Notes: generated by a model from the letters alone, not told the origin. DNA of 64,000 nt from Gilvibacter sediminis (GCF_028561565.1 NZ_JAQQTE010000019.1:318190-382189); one strand, 5' to 3'. Counted from the stretch's first letter, positions 35,325 to 45,136 are shown. Translations and numbers: made by a program.

Positions 35325-35867
35325 ATGAGTGACTATAGAAAATTGCGCAATAGCGAACTGGACCGATTGAACGTAGCAGACTTCAAAGCGGCAAACAAAA
35401 CTCCAATTATTGTGGTTTTGGATGACATCCGCAGTTTGAATAATGTGGGAAGTGTTTTTAGAACTTCGGACGCCTTTAGGATTGAAAAGATCTACCTCTG
35501 TGGAATCACCGCGACACCTCCGCATAAAGACATTCAAAAAACAGCCCTAGGAGCCACAGACAGCGTAGACTGGGAATACCGCGAAAACTGTGCAGAGCTC
35601 ATTGAGCAATTGAGTCAAGAGGGCATTAACAGTTACGCGATAGAGCAAACAGAAAATGCCACGATGCTAAACGACTTTGCTCCAGAAAAAACTCCCATGG
35701 CAGTTGTCTTTGGCAATGAAGTAAAAGGCGTTCAGCAAAAGGTAATTGACCAGTGTGCAGGCGTGATAGAAATTCCTCAGATCGGTACTAAGCACTCGCT
35801 AAATATTTCTGTGAGCACTGGAGTGGTGCTATGGGATCTGTTCCAGAAATTATCGCTAAAGGCTTAA
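35325..35867 (+). CDS. SpoU/TrmH-family RNA 2'-O-methyltransferase
   Basis: A 180-residue SPOUT methyltransferase. Motif 1 is LDDIRSLNNVGSVFRTSDAF near 33, motif 2 is AVVFGNEVKGV near 125, and motif 3 is IPQIGTKHSLNISVSTGVVLWD. The trefoil knot binds SAM; the target is a tRNA or rRNA ribose. It lacks an N-terminal substrate domain of the larger RlmB type. Its last bases overlap the convergent folK fusion gene by 4. Target unknown. Confidence 0.92.
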   Translation: MSDYRKLRNSELDRLNVADFKAANKTPIIVVLDDIRSLNNVGSVFRTSDAFRIEKIYLCGITATPPHKDIQKTALGATDSVDWEYRENCAELIEQLSQEGINSYAIEQTENATMLNDFAPEKTPMAVVFGNEVKGVQQKVIDQCAGVIEIPQIGTKHSLNISVSTGVVLWDLFQKLSLKA

Positions 35868-37000
35868 GAAACGATGGCTCGCAGCACTTTTAAATAGTCT
35901 GCTCTGTTAGCCACAAAATCCAATCCGGAGACATCAATGACCTTTACTCCTCCTTCTGGGAAGGACTTTATGTACTCCTGATACCCTTGATTGAGCTGTT
36001 CCAAATATTCCGGTTGAATGTCTGACTCGTAAGAGCGGCCGCGTTTTTTGATATTAGCCAAAAGACTTTCGGTAGTTTGATAGAGATAGATGTATAAATC
36101 CGGACGGGCAATCTCCTTATACATCAAATGGAAGAGCTTTTTATACAAGGCGTATTCCTCGTCCTGCAAGGTCACCTTAGCAAAGATGAGTGATTTATAC
36201 AGATCGTAATCAGCAACTATGAACTCCTTAAAGAGATCGTATTGGGAAATATCATCCAGCAATTGCTGGTATCGGTCTGCCAAAAAAGACATTTCCAACG
36301 GAAAGGCATAACGCGTTTGATCCTTGTAAAATTTAGGCAAAAAAGGATTGTCCTTAAAACGCTCCAAGACCAACTTGGCATTAAAATCATGAGAAATCAA
36401 AGTGGCCAAACTGGTTTTACCAGCCCCGATATTCCCTTCAATGGCCAAGTATTTAAACTGATCCAATTGGAGGTTCTTCTTTGGATTCCTGAGCCATTTG
36501 GACTGCTTGGAAAGGTTGGATTCATCGCTGCACGCTTCCAGTAATTCTGTAACGGTTTTTCCCAGCTTAGGGTGCTTCCAATCGGGAGTTAGATCCTGCA
36601 TGGGCTGCAACACAAAAAGACGGTCTTGCATGGCTGGATGAGGAACGGTCAAATTCTTAGACCTCACCTCCTGATGATCTATAGCAATAACATCGATATC
36701 AATGGTACGCGAACTGTAGCCGGCAGACTCCCCGCGGATCCTCCCAAGGCGCTTTTCAATACGCAGCACTTCTTTGATGAGTTTGGAGTTAGACAGATCG
36801 GACTCCATTTTTACAATACAATTCAAAAACTCCGGACCTTCAAATCCTAAGGCTGGACTGCTGTATACGGCAGAGATCTTTCTCACATCTCCAAGCGTCT
36901 CAAACAAGGCATTTACCGCCGCTTGCAGCTGTTCAAATCGGTTGCCTTGGTTGCTCCCGAGCGCGAGGTATATGGTGCGTTTTTCTTTGATGAGGGTCAG
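35864..37000 (-). CDS. folK: HPPK (FolK) fused to a deoxynucleoside kinase
   Basis: A two-domain protein of about 378 residues. The first 150 residues are HPPK: TIYLALGSNQGNRFEQLQ near 11 and SSRTIDIDVIAID (metal and substrate Asp residues). Residues about 165-378 are a deoxynucleoside kinase: P-loop AIEGNIGAGKTSLA, ERF, FLADRYQQL, and lid KRGRSYE. It makes a folate precursor and salvages deoxynucleosides. The frame upstream of ALGSN contains no ATG, GTG or TTG before the stop at 37004-37006; the TTG at 36907 would remove the essential N-terminus. CTG at 37000 is given as the provisional start; ATC at 36991 is possible. Confidence 0.9.
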   Translation of the reverse strand: MTLIKEKRTIYLALGSNQGNRFEQLQAAVNALFETLGDVRKISAVYSSPALGFEGPEFLNCIVKMESDLSNSKLIKEVLRIEKRLGRIRGESAGYSSRTIDIDVIAIDHQEVRSKNLTVPHPAMQDRLFVLQPMQDLTPDWKHPKLGKTVTELLEACSDESNLSKQSKWLRNPKKNLQLDQFKYLAIEGNIGAGKTSLATLISHDFNAKLVLERFKDNPFLPKFYKDQTRYAFPLEMSFLADRYQQLLDDISQYDLFKEFIVADYDLYKSLIFAKVTLQDEEYALYKKLFHLMYKEIARPDLYIYLYQTTESLLANIKKRGRSYESDIQPEYLEQLNQGYQEYIKSFPEGGVKVIDVSGLDFVANRADYLKVLRAIVS

Positions 37001-37076
37001 TGATTAGGTAGGAGCGAAAATAAGCAAAGTCCGCAAAAGATAATAACAGTGTTTATTAAAATCGTAACTTCGCTAG

Positions 37077-37769
37077 GTGAGTGATTCTATACCAAAAAAC
37101 GGCCCTTTGGCCGATCGTATCTATCTGATTCTCGCTGCCTTGTTCATCACCTCATTGGTGGTTTCTAACTTGATATTTCAAAAATTTGTATCGATTGATT
37201 TTTCGGGGATTTACACCTTTGAGATCTCCGTTGGTGTTTTGCCCTACCCCATCACTTTTTTGATCACCGACATTGTTAGCGAGGTCTATGGTCAAAAAAA
37301 GGCGAATCAAATGGTAACCACAGGTATTTTCGCCTCTTTCTTTTCCCTGGGTATTGTTTGGACGGCAGATCATTTCAATGCCATCCCGACAAGTCCTTTA
37401 GATAATGAGATCTTTACTTTGGTCTTTGGAGCCACGGCAGTCGCTGTTTTTGCTTCCATGATGGCTTATTTGTTGGCGCAGTATATAGACATTCAAATCT
37501 TCCACTGGTGGAAAAAAATGACCAAAGGAAAACACCTTTGGCTGCGCAATAATTTCTCCACCTTCACATCTCAGTTTGTAGACACCTTTACGGTGCTTTT
37601 ATTGCTCTGTAGTTTTGGCAAATTGCCCTGGGAAATCTTCACCAGCCTGCTCATTAGTGGTTTTCTTTTTAAGGTCTTAGTAGCCCTTTTGGACACGCCA
37701 TTACTTTATGCAGGGGTATATTATCTAAGACATTTATTTGGGCTTAAAGGCAGTGAGGAACTGCATTAA
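37077..37769 (+). CDS. Queuosine precursor transporter (YhhQ/VUT family)
   Basis: A 230-residue membrane protein with about six helices, starting at a GTG. The family block LPYPITFLITDIVSEVYGQKKA near 55 and the C-terminal FKVLVALLDTPLLY are typical of YhhQ/DUF165. Members import preQ0 or preQ1 for tRNA queuosine. No other queuosine gene is nearby. A one-mismatch -7 box (TAACTTCG at 37065) precedes the GTG by 5 bases, so the mRNA may be nearly leaderless. Confidence 0.9.
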   Translation: MSDSIPKNGPLADRIYLILAALFITSLVVSNLIFQKFVSIDFSGIYTFEISVGVLPYPITFLITDIVSEVYGQKKANQMVTTGIFASFFSLGIVWTADHFNAIPTSPLDNEIFTLVFGATAVAVFASMMAYLLAQYIDIQIFHWWKKMTKGKHLWLRNNFSTFTSQFVDTFTVLLLLCSFGKLPWEIFTSLLISGFLFKVLVALLDTPLLYAGVYYLRHLFGLKGSEELH

Positions 37770-37811
37770 TCCGATTTTTAATTGTAAGGTATTGTGAGCA
37801 TGCACCACTAA

Positions 37812-38456
37812 ATGGGCATGTTTGTTTTATATCTCATCATTGGAGTTTTATTGGCTGGATTAGGCGGAGCCTTCCCCGGAGCGTCCAATATTGCTGTGAT
37901 CAGTGCAGCGGCTAAAGGCCGTCAAAGACAAGGCCAGCAAATTGCTTACGGCGCTGGTTTGGGTGAGATCTCACTGGCTTTTCTCGCTTTGAGTTATAGC
38001 ATGTTTGTCGCTGACTTTTTGAACATGAACCCTTGGGTCAAGGTCTTGTTTGTCGGCGTATTCTTGACTGTTGGGACTTTGTTTTTATTTAAGCAACAAC
38101 TTCCCAAACGCAAAAAGAAGTCCAAAACCTCAAGTAGTTTTAGCACTAGGCTGCTTCAAGGCTATCTGCTTGCTGCGATCAACCCACCAGTCTTATTGTT
38201 TTGGTTGGTAGCCGTAGCATTGGTAAATAATAACTACGTTGAACTTTCTGCAATGTTAGATTTGAGCTCTTTAGTTTTCTTTTTCTTCGGAGTTTTTCTG
38301 GGCAAGGTTGGAATCTTGATGATCTATGGGTCTACGGGCAAACGCTTGGCCTCAAAAGAGACCAAAAAACGCAGTAAGATCTGCATGCACACGCTAATAG
38401 GCATTGCCCTGATTGGGATAGCCGTTGTGCAAGCATTGCGTCTTTGGCTTATCTAA
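37812..38456 (+). CDS. LysE-family amino-acid exporter
   Basis: A 214-residue transporter with about six helices. The N-terminal LLAGLGGAFPGASNIAVISAAAKGRQRQG fits the LysE/RhtB pattern (gly-rich helix 1 followed by a charged loop). A basic cytoplasmic loop (PKRKKKSKTSSSF) sits near 97. Substrate unknown. It lies 42 bases after the YhhQ gene and overlaps the end of the next, convergent gene by 8 bases. Confidence 0.85.
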   Translation: MGMFVLYLIIGVLLAGLGGAFPGASNIAVISAAAKGRQRQGQQIAYGAGLGEISLAFLALSYSMFVADFLNMNPWVKVLFVGVFLTVGTLFLFKQQLPKRKKKSKTSSSFSTRLLQGYLLAAINPPVLLFWLVAVALVNNNYVELSAMLDLSSLVFFFFGVFLGKVGILMIYGSTGKRLASKETKKRSKICMHTLIGIALIGIAVVQALRLWLI

Positions 38457-38688
38457 AGCGTTTGGTCTCGGTATCGTAATCCTCGTAGAAATCATCGAAG
38501 GTCTTATCGGTGGTATAATCATCTGTCAAAACACGATATACCATCAGTACCACAAAAACCTGTCCGAGTACACTTAAATAAAACACCCAATTAAAAGGAA
38601 GATCCATAGTAACCATTACAGTCAAGGTTACCAATAAAAGTGTGGTGATCCAAACCAAGGACATGGCGGAAATTTTTACTTTATTCAT
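38449..38688 (-). CDS. Small two-helix membrane protein
   Basis: A 79-residue protein with two membrane helices (VWITTLLLVTLTVMV and FYLSVLGQVFVVLMVY) joined by MDLPFNW. It ends in a soluble acidic tail (DDYTTDKTFDDFYEDYDTETKRF). Its gene converges on and overlaps the LysE gene end. I recognise no named family. Similar two-helix proteins with acidic tails occur in Flavobacteriaceae, so it is probably real. Confidence 0.7.
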   Translation of the reverse strand: MNKVKISAMSLVWITTLLLVTLTVMVTMDLPFNWVFYLSVLGQVFVVLMVYRVLTDDYTTDKTFDDFYEDYDTETKRFR

Positions 38689-38749
38689 AACCTTATAAAG
38701 ATAAAGCTATCCCTGGCAAAGACGTATTAAAAAGCTGTTAAAGACAGTT

Positions 38750-39553
38750 TTATGCGGTCACACTCAACTCCAAGGCTACATAAAGCCCTTCATTACTACG
38801 CACATTGAAAACCGTTTGGTCTTCAAAGATCAGGTATTGCCCTTTGATCCCAACCAGTGTGCCGGTGTAGGCCCCTTCTTTTACTAAATTCAAGCTGTTA
38901 GGTTTCTCAGGATATTGCTGTACAGGAAACTTTAAATGTGTCTCCGTTTGCTGATCCAAGACATAGTCTTTGGCTTCATCGGGCACTAAGGGTAAGAGTT
39001 TATCACGCCAACCCACCAGATCCTCATCTTTGATATCATTTTTAAGCATGGCACGCCAATTGGTCTTATCACTCACTTGATCCTTTAAGGCAACTTCTGT
39101 GATTCCCGCCAGATATCTGTTGGGAACTTCAACAATGGCAACGGCCTCATGCGCACCTTGGTCAATCCAACGCGTTGGGACCTGACTTTTACGCGTCACC
39201 CCAACTTTTACGGAACTGGAATTGGCCAAGTATACAATATGAGGTTGCAGCTGCATTCTCTTTTCATACTCCAAGTCGCGATCTTCTTGGCCCAAATGCG
39301 CTTTGCTGAGTTCAGGCTTAATGATCCAATCTGCAGCTTGTGGCACATCATAAAAACAGTCGTAGCAATACCCTTGACGGAAGATCTTTTTATCCAATCC
39401 GCAGTTGAGGCATTCATACTTGAGAAACTGCAAACTAATGCGTTTTCCTAAAAGCTGGTTCACGTTGATAAAATCCGTCTCAAAGTTTAAGAAATACTGC
39501 ACGGGCTCGCCGTTTTGCGTCTTCATTTTTCTGAGCACTCCACTATAGGTCAT
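38750..39553 (-). CDS. DUF2797 zinc-ribbon protein
   Basis: A 267-residue protein. CLNCGLDKKIFRQGYCYDC near residue 45 is a zinc ribbon with four Cys. It is followed by a GIY-YIG-like stretch (HIVYLANSSSVKVGVTR, then RWIDQGAHEAV). Both belong to DUF2797. The GIY-YIG similarity suggests nucleic-acid binding, but nuclease residues are not confirmed. It is divergent from the GH3 gene, 45 bases away. Confidence 0.88.
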   Translation of the reverse strand: MTYSGVLRKMKTQNGEPVQYFLNFETDFINVNQLLGKRISLQFLKYECLNCGLDKKIFRQGYCYDCFYDVPQAADWIIKPELSKAHLGQEDRDLEYEKRMQLQPHIVYLANSSSVKVGVTRKSQVPTRWIDQGAHEAVAIVEVPNRYLAGITEVALKDQVSDKTNWRAMLKNDIKDEDLVGWRDKLLPLVPDEAKDYVLDQQTETHLKFPVQQYPEKPNSLNLVKEGAYTGTLVGIKGQYLIFEDQTVFNVRSNEGLYVALELSVTA

Positions 39554-39598
39554 ATGCTTAAAATTCCTATTTTTATTGCCTAAAGATAGCGCAAATAA

Positions 39599-41113
39599 AT
39601 GCCAATACCCATTGTAAATTCTATTGCCTCTTGGTTTTTAAAAAAGCGGTTCCATCAAATTGAACTCTTTTTAAAATACCCCGATGAAGTGCAACGTGAA
39701 CTGCTCAACACTCTTTTGGTAAAAGCCAAAAATACCGAGCTCGGCAAGCGCTATGGCTTTGAAGATATAAAGGATTATGAAACCTTTGCAGCGCGTGTAC
39801 CCATTAGTTCTTATGAGGACTACAAAGACCTTATAGAGCGTTCCAGACAAGGGGAATCCAATATTTTTTGGCCCAGTCCTATCAAGTGGTTTGCCAAATC
39901 TAGCGGAACCACCTCTAGCAAAAGCAAGTTCATACCCGTGAGTAGTGAATCCTTAGAGAATTGTCATTACGCAGCAAGCAAGGACCTACTTTGCATGTAT
40001 CTGAACAACAATCCTGACTCTCAGCTTTTTGTAGGCAAGAGTTTACGTCTAGGTGGCAGCAAGGAATTATACAAAAGCAACGGTACTGCCTTTGGAGATC
40101 TATCTGCTATTTTGATTGACAATATGCCTTTTTGGGCAGAGTTCAGTTCTACTCCCAGCAGTGAGGTGTCACTCATGCCCGACTGGGAGACCAAGATGCA
40201 GGCTATCGTCAACGAAACTATCCAGGAGAATGTAACCAGTTTGGCGGGCGTCCCATCATGGATGCTGGTTTTACTCAATGAGGTATTGACCTCGACTGGA
40301 GAGAATAATCTTTTTGATATTTGGCCGAATTTGGAGGTTTACTTTCACGGTGGTGTAAGTTTTGAACCCTATGTGGATCAATACAAACACATCCTGCCTA
40401 AGGACGACTTTAAATACTATGAGATCTATAATGCTTCTGAAGGATTCTTTGCCATTCAAGACAAGAATGACAGCAAAGACCTCTTGCTCATGCTGGATTA
40501 CGGAATCTTTTATGAATTCATTCCGATGGACTTCTACGGCACTCCCAAGCAGCGTGTGATTCCTTTAGATCAAGTTGAAGTTGGAAAGAATTACGCCATA
40601 GTGATTACCACCAACGGCGGATTGTGGCGCTATAAGATTGGAGATACTGTTAGATTCACTTCGGTAAGACCGTATCATATTCGTGTGAGTGGACGCACCA
40701 AGCATCACATCAATGTCTTTGGAGAGGAATTGATCATTGAGAATGCAGAAAGCGCGCTGAAAAAGGTGGCCACCAAGACCGACTGCGAAATTGTGGATTA
40801 TACCGCTGCCCCGATCTTTATGGAAGGGCGTGAAAAAGGTGCTCATGAGTGGCTCATCGAATTTAAAAAACCGCCGGCAGATCAAAAGAAGTTCACCACA
40901 CTTCTGGATCAATACCTACAAGAAGTAAATTCTGATTACGAAGCCAAGCGCTATAACAATACCACACTCAACCTACCCACGGTTCACTTTGGACGTGAAA
41001 AGGTCTTCTACGATTGGCTGAAAGCCAAAGACAAATTGGGCGGACAGCACAAAGTGCCTCGCTTGGCAAATACTCGAGATTATTTAGAGGAATTACTTAA
41101 ACTGAATGCTTAA
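39599..41113 (+). CDS. GH3-family acyl-adenylating enzyme
   Basis: A 504-residue member of the GH3 family, relatives of plant auxin-conjugating ligases. The ATP motif [15 protein letters not shown] is near 102; [15 protein letters not shown] and [12 protein letters not shown] follow, and the C-terminal lobe has [23 protein letters not shown]. In bacteria these probably adenylate a carboxylate and join it to an amine; substrate unknown. The stop overlaps that of clpX by 4 bases. Confidence 0.92.
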   Translation: MPIPIVNSIASWFLKKRFHQIELFLKYPDEVQRELLNTLLVKAKNTELGKRYGFEDIKDYETFAARVPISSYEDYKDLIERSRQGESNIFWPSPIKWFAKSSGTTSSKSKFIPVSSESLENCHYAASKDLLCMYLNNNPDSQLFVGKSLRLGGSKELYKSNGTAFGDLSAILIDNMPFWAEFSSTPSSEVSLMPDWETKMQAIVNETIQENVTSLAGVPSWMLVLLNEVLTSTGENNLFDIWPNLEVYFHGGVSFEPYVDQYKHILPKDDFKYYEIYNASEGFFAIQDKNDSKDLLLMLDYGIFYEFIPMDFYGTPKQRVIPLDQVEVGKNYAIVITTNGGLWRYKIGDTVRFTSVRPYHIRVSGRTKHHINVFGEELIIENAESALKKVATKTDCEIVDYTAAPIFMEGREKGAHEWLIEFKKPPADQKKFTTLLDQYLQEVNSDYEAKRYNNTTLNLPTVHFGREKVFYDWLKAKDKLGGQHKVPRLANTRDYLEELLKLNA

Positions 41114-42342
41114 GAGACTGCCTTGAGTTTTTTAATGGTAGACTTGTTGAGCTTCTTCTCTGCATACTCTTTAGTCACGTGCAACTGACGGTCTTCCGTT
41201 CCAGGCATCTCAAACATTGCGTCTGTCAATACCGCTTCACAAAGCGAACGCAGTCCACGAGCTCCAAGCTTGTATTCAATGGCCTTATCTACCACATAAT
41301 CCAAAGCTTCTTCCGTGATCACAAAGTCAATCTCGTCCATCTCAAAGAGCTTCTTGTACTGCTTTACAATCGCGTTCTTTGGTTCGGTAAGAATAGCTCT
41401 TAGGGTTCCTTTGTCTAGAGGATCCATATGCGTCAAAACGGGCAGACGTCCAATGATCTCTGGAATCAAACCGAAGTCTTTAAGATCCTTAGGAATTATG
41501 TATTTGAGCAAGTTGTCACGCTCAAAGGCATCGTCTGATTTAGAAGCGCTAAATCCAACCGCTTGCATATTCAAACGCTTGGTGATAGCACGCTCAATCC
41601 CATCAAAAGCTCCTCCAGCAATAAAGAGAATGTTCTCCGTATTGACTTCAATAAACTTCTGATCTGGATGCTTACGCCCACCTTTTGGCGGTACGTTCAC
41701 AGTAGTCCCTTCAAGCAGCTTCAATAAGGCTTGCTGTACTCCTTCTCCAGAAACATCTCTGGTAATGGAAGGGTTGTCACTTTTACGGGCAATCTTATCG
41801 ATCTCATCAATAAAAACGATTCCGTTCTGCGCCTTTTCTACGTTGTAATCTGCAGCTTGAAGCAAACGCGTCAGGATGCTTTCTACGTCTTCTCCTACGT
41901 ATCCAGCTTCTGTCAATACCGTTGCATCAACAATGGCTAAGGGCACGTTTAACATACGTGCCACTGTTTTAGCCATTAATGTTTTTCCCGTTCCGGTTTG
42001 CCCAACAATAATGATATTACTTTTCTGAATCTCGATATCATCATCCGTAGGTGGTTGCAACAATCGTTTGTAGTGATTGTAAACAGCCACAGACATCACC
42101 TTTTTGGTGTGTTCTTGCCCAATGATGTATTCGTCCAAAAATTCTTTAATGGCTTTGGGTTTCTTCAGCATGAGCTCTTTGGAAAGTTCAGCATTACTGC
42201 TGTGGGTAGCTTCTTCTACCACAATTCCATGAGCCTGTTCTATACAGCGGTCGCAAATGTGCGCATCCAGCCCTGCAATAAGCAAGTTGGTCTCTGGCTT
42301 TTTACGCCCACAAAACGAACATTCTAATTCTTCTTTAGCCAT
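41110..42342 (-). CDS. clpX: ClpX, ATPase subunit of ClpXP protease
   Basis: A 410-residue AAA+ unfoldase. The N-terminal zinc-binding domain has Cys8, Cys11, Cys30 and Cys33. Walker A is [12 protein letters not shown], Walker B is FIDEIDKIA, and the pore loop region precedes [18 protein letters not shown]. The C-terminal domain has a sensor 2 region (GARGLRSL). It delivers tagged proteins to ClpP, encoded 35 bases upstream on the same strand. Confidence 0.98.
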   Translation of the reverse strand: MAKEELECSFCGRKKPETNLLIAGLDAHICDRCIEQAHGIVVEEATHSSNAELSKELMLKKPKAIKEFLDEYIIGQEHTKKVMSVAVYNHYKRLLQPPTDDDIEIQKSNIIIVGQTGTGKTLMAKTVARMLNVPLAIVDATVLTEAGYVGEDVESILTRLLQAADYNVEKAQNGIVFIDEIDKIARKSDNPSITRDVSGEGVQQALLKLLEGTTVNVPPKGGRKHPDQKFIEVNTENILFIAGGAFDGIERAITKRLNMQAVGFSASKSDDAFERDNLLKYIIPKDLKDFGLIPEIIGRLPVLTHMDPLDKGTLRAILTEPKNAIVKQYKKLFEMDEIDFVITEEALDYVVDKAIEYKLGARGLRSLCEAVLTDAMFEMPGTEDRQLHVTKEYAEKKLNKSTIKKLKAVS

Positions 42343-42377
42343 CTTTCTGGGTATTCAGGTAAAGCGTATAACGGCAA

Positions 42378-43052
42378 TTATCCGCGGGTTAATATTTCAT
42401 CGATCATACCGTATTCTTTGGCTTTGTCTGCCTTCATCCAGTAATCACGGTCAGAGTCTTGGTAGATCTTCTCGTAAGTCTGGCCAGAATGCTTGGCGAT
42501 GATTTGATACAATTCTTCTTTCAAGATCAAGATCTCACGCGCAGTGATCTCAATGTCACTAGCCTGTCCTTGCGCGCCACCAAGTGGTTGGTGAATCATC
42601 ACACGGGAGTGGGTCAATCCACTGCGCTTGCCTTGAGCTCCAGCACAAAGCAATACGGCTCCCATAGAAGCAGCCATTCCGGTACAGATCGTAGCCACAT
42701 CTGGCTTGATGAACTGCATGGTATCATAAATACCCAATCCGGCGTAAACACTTCCTCCTGGAGAGTTGATATAGATCTGAATGTCTTTAGAGCTGTCTGT
42801 ACTTTCCAAGAACAACAGTTGTGCTTGAATGATATTGGCCACCTGATCGTTGATGCCTGTTCCCAAAAAGATGATGCGGTCCATCATCAATCTAGAGAAT
42901 ACATCAAAGATCGCAATGTTCATTTGACGCTCTTCAATAATGTTTGGAGTTAGACCAACCGGATACATGCTGCTCACGATCTTATCGTAATACGTAGAGC
43001 TGATCCCTTGATCCTTTATAGCAAAGTTTTTAAATTCTTTTCCGTAGTCCAT
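42378..43052 (-). CDS. clpP: ClpP, proteolytic subunit of ClpXP
   Basis: A 224-residue serine protease forming tetradecamers. The triad is Ser129 (GMAASMGA), His154 ([11 protein letters not shown]) and an Asp in the DRDYWM segment near 203. The N-terminal propeptide is about 25 residues. It shares a transcript with clpX. The 252 bases upstream, towards tig, contain a long palindrome. Confidence 0.98.
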   Translation of the reverse strand: MDYGKEFKNFAIKDQGISSTYYDKIVSSMYPVGLTPNIIEERQMNIAIFDVFSRLMMDRIIFLGTGINDQVANIIQAQLLFLESTDSSKDIQIYINSPGGSVYAGLGIYDTMQFIKPDVATICTGMAASMGAVLLCAGAQGKRSGLTHSRVMIHQPLGGAQGQASDIEITAREILILKEELYQIIAKHSGQTYEKIYQDSDRDYWMKADKAKEYGMIDEILTRG

Positions 43053-43102
43053 GTAAATGGGTTTGATTTTTAAACTAAACTGTGTAAGAGAACTTCGTAA
43101 TG

Positions 43103-43208
43103 AGGGTTTGAGTTACAATAAAAACAACTGCTTTCTCAATTTTAGCGTAGCAGGGCTACGGTCAAATTGAAAAGTACTTTTGATTGTTTTTGAAGTAATT
43201 CAAGCCCG
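43103..43208. repeat. Long imperfect palindrome (REP/MITE-like)
   Basis: A roughly 106-base imperfect inverted repeat. The left arm runs from GGGTTTGAGTTAC through AAAAACAA and TTTCTCAATTT to CGTAGC. The right arm reads, on the opposite strand, GGGCTTGAATTAC, AAAAACAATC, TTTTCAATTT and CGTAGC. The two meet at a short AGGG-type turn near 43151. There is no coding capacity. It lies between tig and clpP, upstream of clpP. Confidence 0.75.
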
Positions 43209-43245
43209 TAATAGATTTTCTGTTGCACATTTTAGTTTTGATTGA

Positions 43246-43283
43246 CAAAAAAAGGCGTGAATCCTCACGGATTCGACGCCTAA
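43246..43283 (-). terminator. Terminator of tig
   Basis: AGGCGT-GAATCC, loop TCAC, GGATTC-G-ACGCCT: a 12-bp stem with one bulge, followed by seven Ts on the minus strand, 22 bases after the tig stop. Confidence 0.9.
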
Positions 43284-43304
43284 AGATAATTAAAATAAGC
43301 CGGT

Positions 43305-44627
43305 TTAACTGTAGGCCTCTTTTACGAAGGCGTCATAGGTTACCTCCTTAGTCTTTAATTTTGCATTTTCCTTAAAGAAATCAAGCATTTTCTGACCGTT
43401 TAACTGCTCTTGTAAACGCTGAACTTCTTCTTGGTTGCTCATGATACGAGCCGTGATGCCATCCAATTCTTCTTGAGACGGATCCATTTGTCCAAACTGA
43501 GCCATTTGCGCTTTGATCATGTTTTGAGCGTAGTCTTTCAACTCGTCAAAAGTCACTTGCAAATTGTGTTCTGCACGAAGTTTGCCTTCAATCAATTGGT
43601 AGCGCAAACCTTTTTCGGTACGCTCGTATTCTGCATTGGCTTCGTCCTCAGAAAGTTCTTGCTCTCCAGCTACGCGTAACCAACGTTTTAGGAATCCATC
43701 AGGAAGATCGAACTTGGTGTTGTCGATCAATGAGTCTACAACATCGTTCAATAATTTTTGATCCGCTTGTTGCGCAAACTGACGCTCAGCATCTTCTTTG
43801 ATCTTTCCACGCAATTCCTCTTCTGACTTCACCACGTCTTTTCCGAAGAGTTTATCAAAGAGCTCCTGATTCATCTCAGCAAGTTCACGTGTATTGATCT
43901 CATCAATAGTAAAGGCTACCTCTACATCCAAACCATGTGCATCGTCATGAGAAACACCAAACACGCTTTGGTTTTGGTGATCGTCCTTAAACATAGACTT
44001 GGTCTTAAGGGTAACCGTCTCTCCTACTTTAGCACCTAATAAGGCTTTCTGCTGACGTTTTCCGTCAACGCGATCTAGAGAGAGCGTAGTTTTGTTATCG
44101 ATCCCAGCTTCTTCATTTTTGAAGGTTCCGGTGATCTCTGCATCTGCAACAACCTCAGCTTGGCTGATCAATTTTCCGTATTGTTTGCGGATGCTGGTTA
44201 CTTGATTGTCGATCATTTCATCATCAGCAACGATCTTGTATTGAGTAACCGCTTTCTTAGGAGTCATGTTTACCTCAAACTTAGGAGCCAGACCCAATTC
44301 AAATTCAAAGTTGAAATCGTCTCCATCCCAATTGATGTCGGTCTCATTTTTTGGAAGTGGATTTCCGAGTACCTCTAGCTTTTCTTCCGTAAGGTATTTG
44401 TGTAAGGAATCTTGAAGCAATTTGTTTACCTCATCGACCAAAACGGCCTTTCCGTACTGACGCTTCACCATTCCCATTGGCACATGTCCTTTACGGAAGC
44501 CTGGGATGTTAGCGTTCTTTCTGTAGTTGTTTAAAATGGTCTCTACCTTGTCTGCGTAGTCCTTTTTCTCGATCGCCACAGTTACTACGGCGTTCAAATC
44601 ATCAATATCGTTTCTGCTGATGTTCAT
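43305..44627 (-). CDS. tig: Trigger factor
   Basis: A 440-residue ribosome-bound chaperone. The N-terminal domain carries the ribosome-binding region FRKGHVPMGMVKRQYG near 44, matching the GFRxGxxP signature. The middle FKBP-like PPIase domain is diverged, as is common in Bacteroidota. The C-terminal helical arms follow. It folds nascent chains and neighbours clpPX as in many bacteria. Confidence 0.95.
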   Translation of the reverse strand: MNISRNDIDDLNAVVTVAIEKKDYADKVETILNNYRKNANIPGFRKGHVPMGMVKRQYGKAVLVDEVNKLLQDSLHKYLTEEKLEVLGNPLPKNETDINWDGDDFNFEFELGLAPKFEVNMTPKKAVTQYKIVADDEMIDNQVTSIRKQYGKLISQAEVVADAEITGTFKNEEAGIDNKTTLSLDRVDGKRQQKALLGAKVGETVTLKTKSMFKDDHQNQSVFGVSHDDAHGLDVEVAFTIDEINTRELAEMNQELFDKLFGKDVVKSEEELRGKIKEDAERQFAQQADQKLLNDVVDSLIDNTKFDLPDGFLKRWLRVAGEQELSEDEANAEYERTEKGLRYQLIEGKLRAEHNLQVTFDELKDYAQNMIKAQMAQFGQMDPSQEELDGITARIMSNQEEVQRLQEQLNGQKMLDFFKENAKLKTKEVTYDAFVKEAYS

Positions 44628-44655
44628 AATGTATTTTTCTCTGAAAATCGGAGTG

Positions 44656-44663
44656 CAAAACTA
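44656..44663 (-). promoter_or_regulatory. Promoter -7 box for tig
   Basis: The minus strand reads TAGTTTTG, an exact TAnnTTTG, preceded by TTG at 44684-44686 (spacing 20). The start codon is 29 bases downstream. Confidence 0.6.
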
Positions 44664-44705
44664 CGACTTTTTTAAGCCATCAGCAAGGGAAGCAAGACTT
44701 GATTA

Positions 44706-45059
44706 TCAGGCCTTTGGTTTTTCTTCTTTCACCAAGGAATTGACAAAGGCTTGCAAGAAGGAAAGCAAGATACTGAACAGTACAGCCCACCAGAATCCAT
44801 CTACCCTAAATCCATCGAGCATCTCACTGGCCAGCAAAACAATGACCGCGTTGATCACAAAGAGAAATAAGCCTAGGGTTATAATGGTCAAAGGCAAGGT
44901 GAAAAGGATCAACAAGGGTTTTACAAAAAGGCGCAGGATCGCTAAGACAATAGCGACGATGATCGCACCCCAATAGCCGGAGACTGCAACTCCAGGCAGT
45001 ACATTGGCGAGAATTAATACAGCCCCTGCTGTAAGGGCAATTTTGAGTAATGTATTCAT
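44706..45059 (-). CDS. PF04020-type (phage holin superfamily IV) membrane protein
   Basis: A 117-residue membrane protein with four helices, starting MNTLLKIALTAG; a TTG one codon earlier is less likely. LANVLPGVAVSGYWGAIIVAIVLAIL and LLASEMLDGFRVDGFWWAVLFSILLS are characteristic of the DUF360/PF04020 family, called mycobacterial 4-TMS phage holin by homology only. Nothing here indicates phage lysis. It lies just upstream of tig on the same strand. Confidence 0.85.
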   Translation of the reverse strand: MNTLLKIALTAGAVLILANVLPGVAVSGYWGAIIVAIVLAILRLFVKPLLILFTLPLTIITLGLFLFVINAVIVLLASEMLDGFRVDGFWWAVLFSILLSFLQAFVNSLVKEEKPKA

Positions 45060-45136
45060 CAATTTGAAAATTTTATCGCGCTGTTAATCAAGGAAATTAA
45101 GACTTTCTGCATTGATCAACCGCTTCGCTCTTGCAC

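Noticed and set aside
44706..45059. Phage holin-type gene as a sign of a prophage
   Set aside because: The family name is by homology only; surrounding genes are core housekeeping genes and no other phage gene is present.
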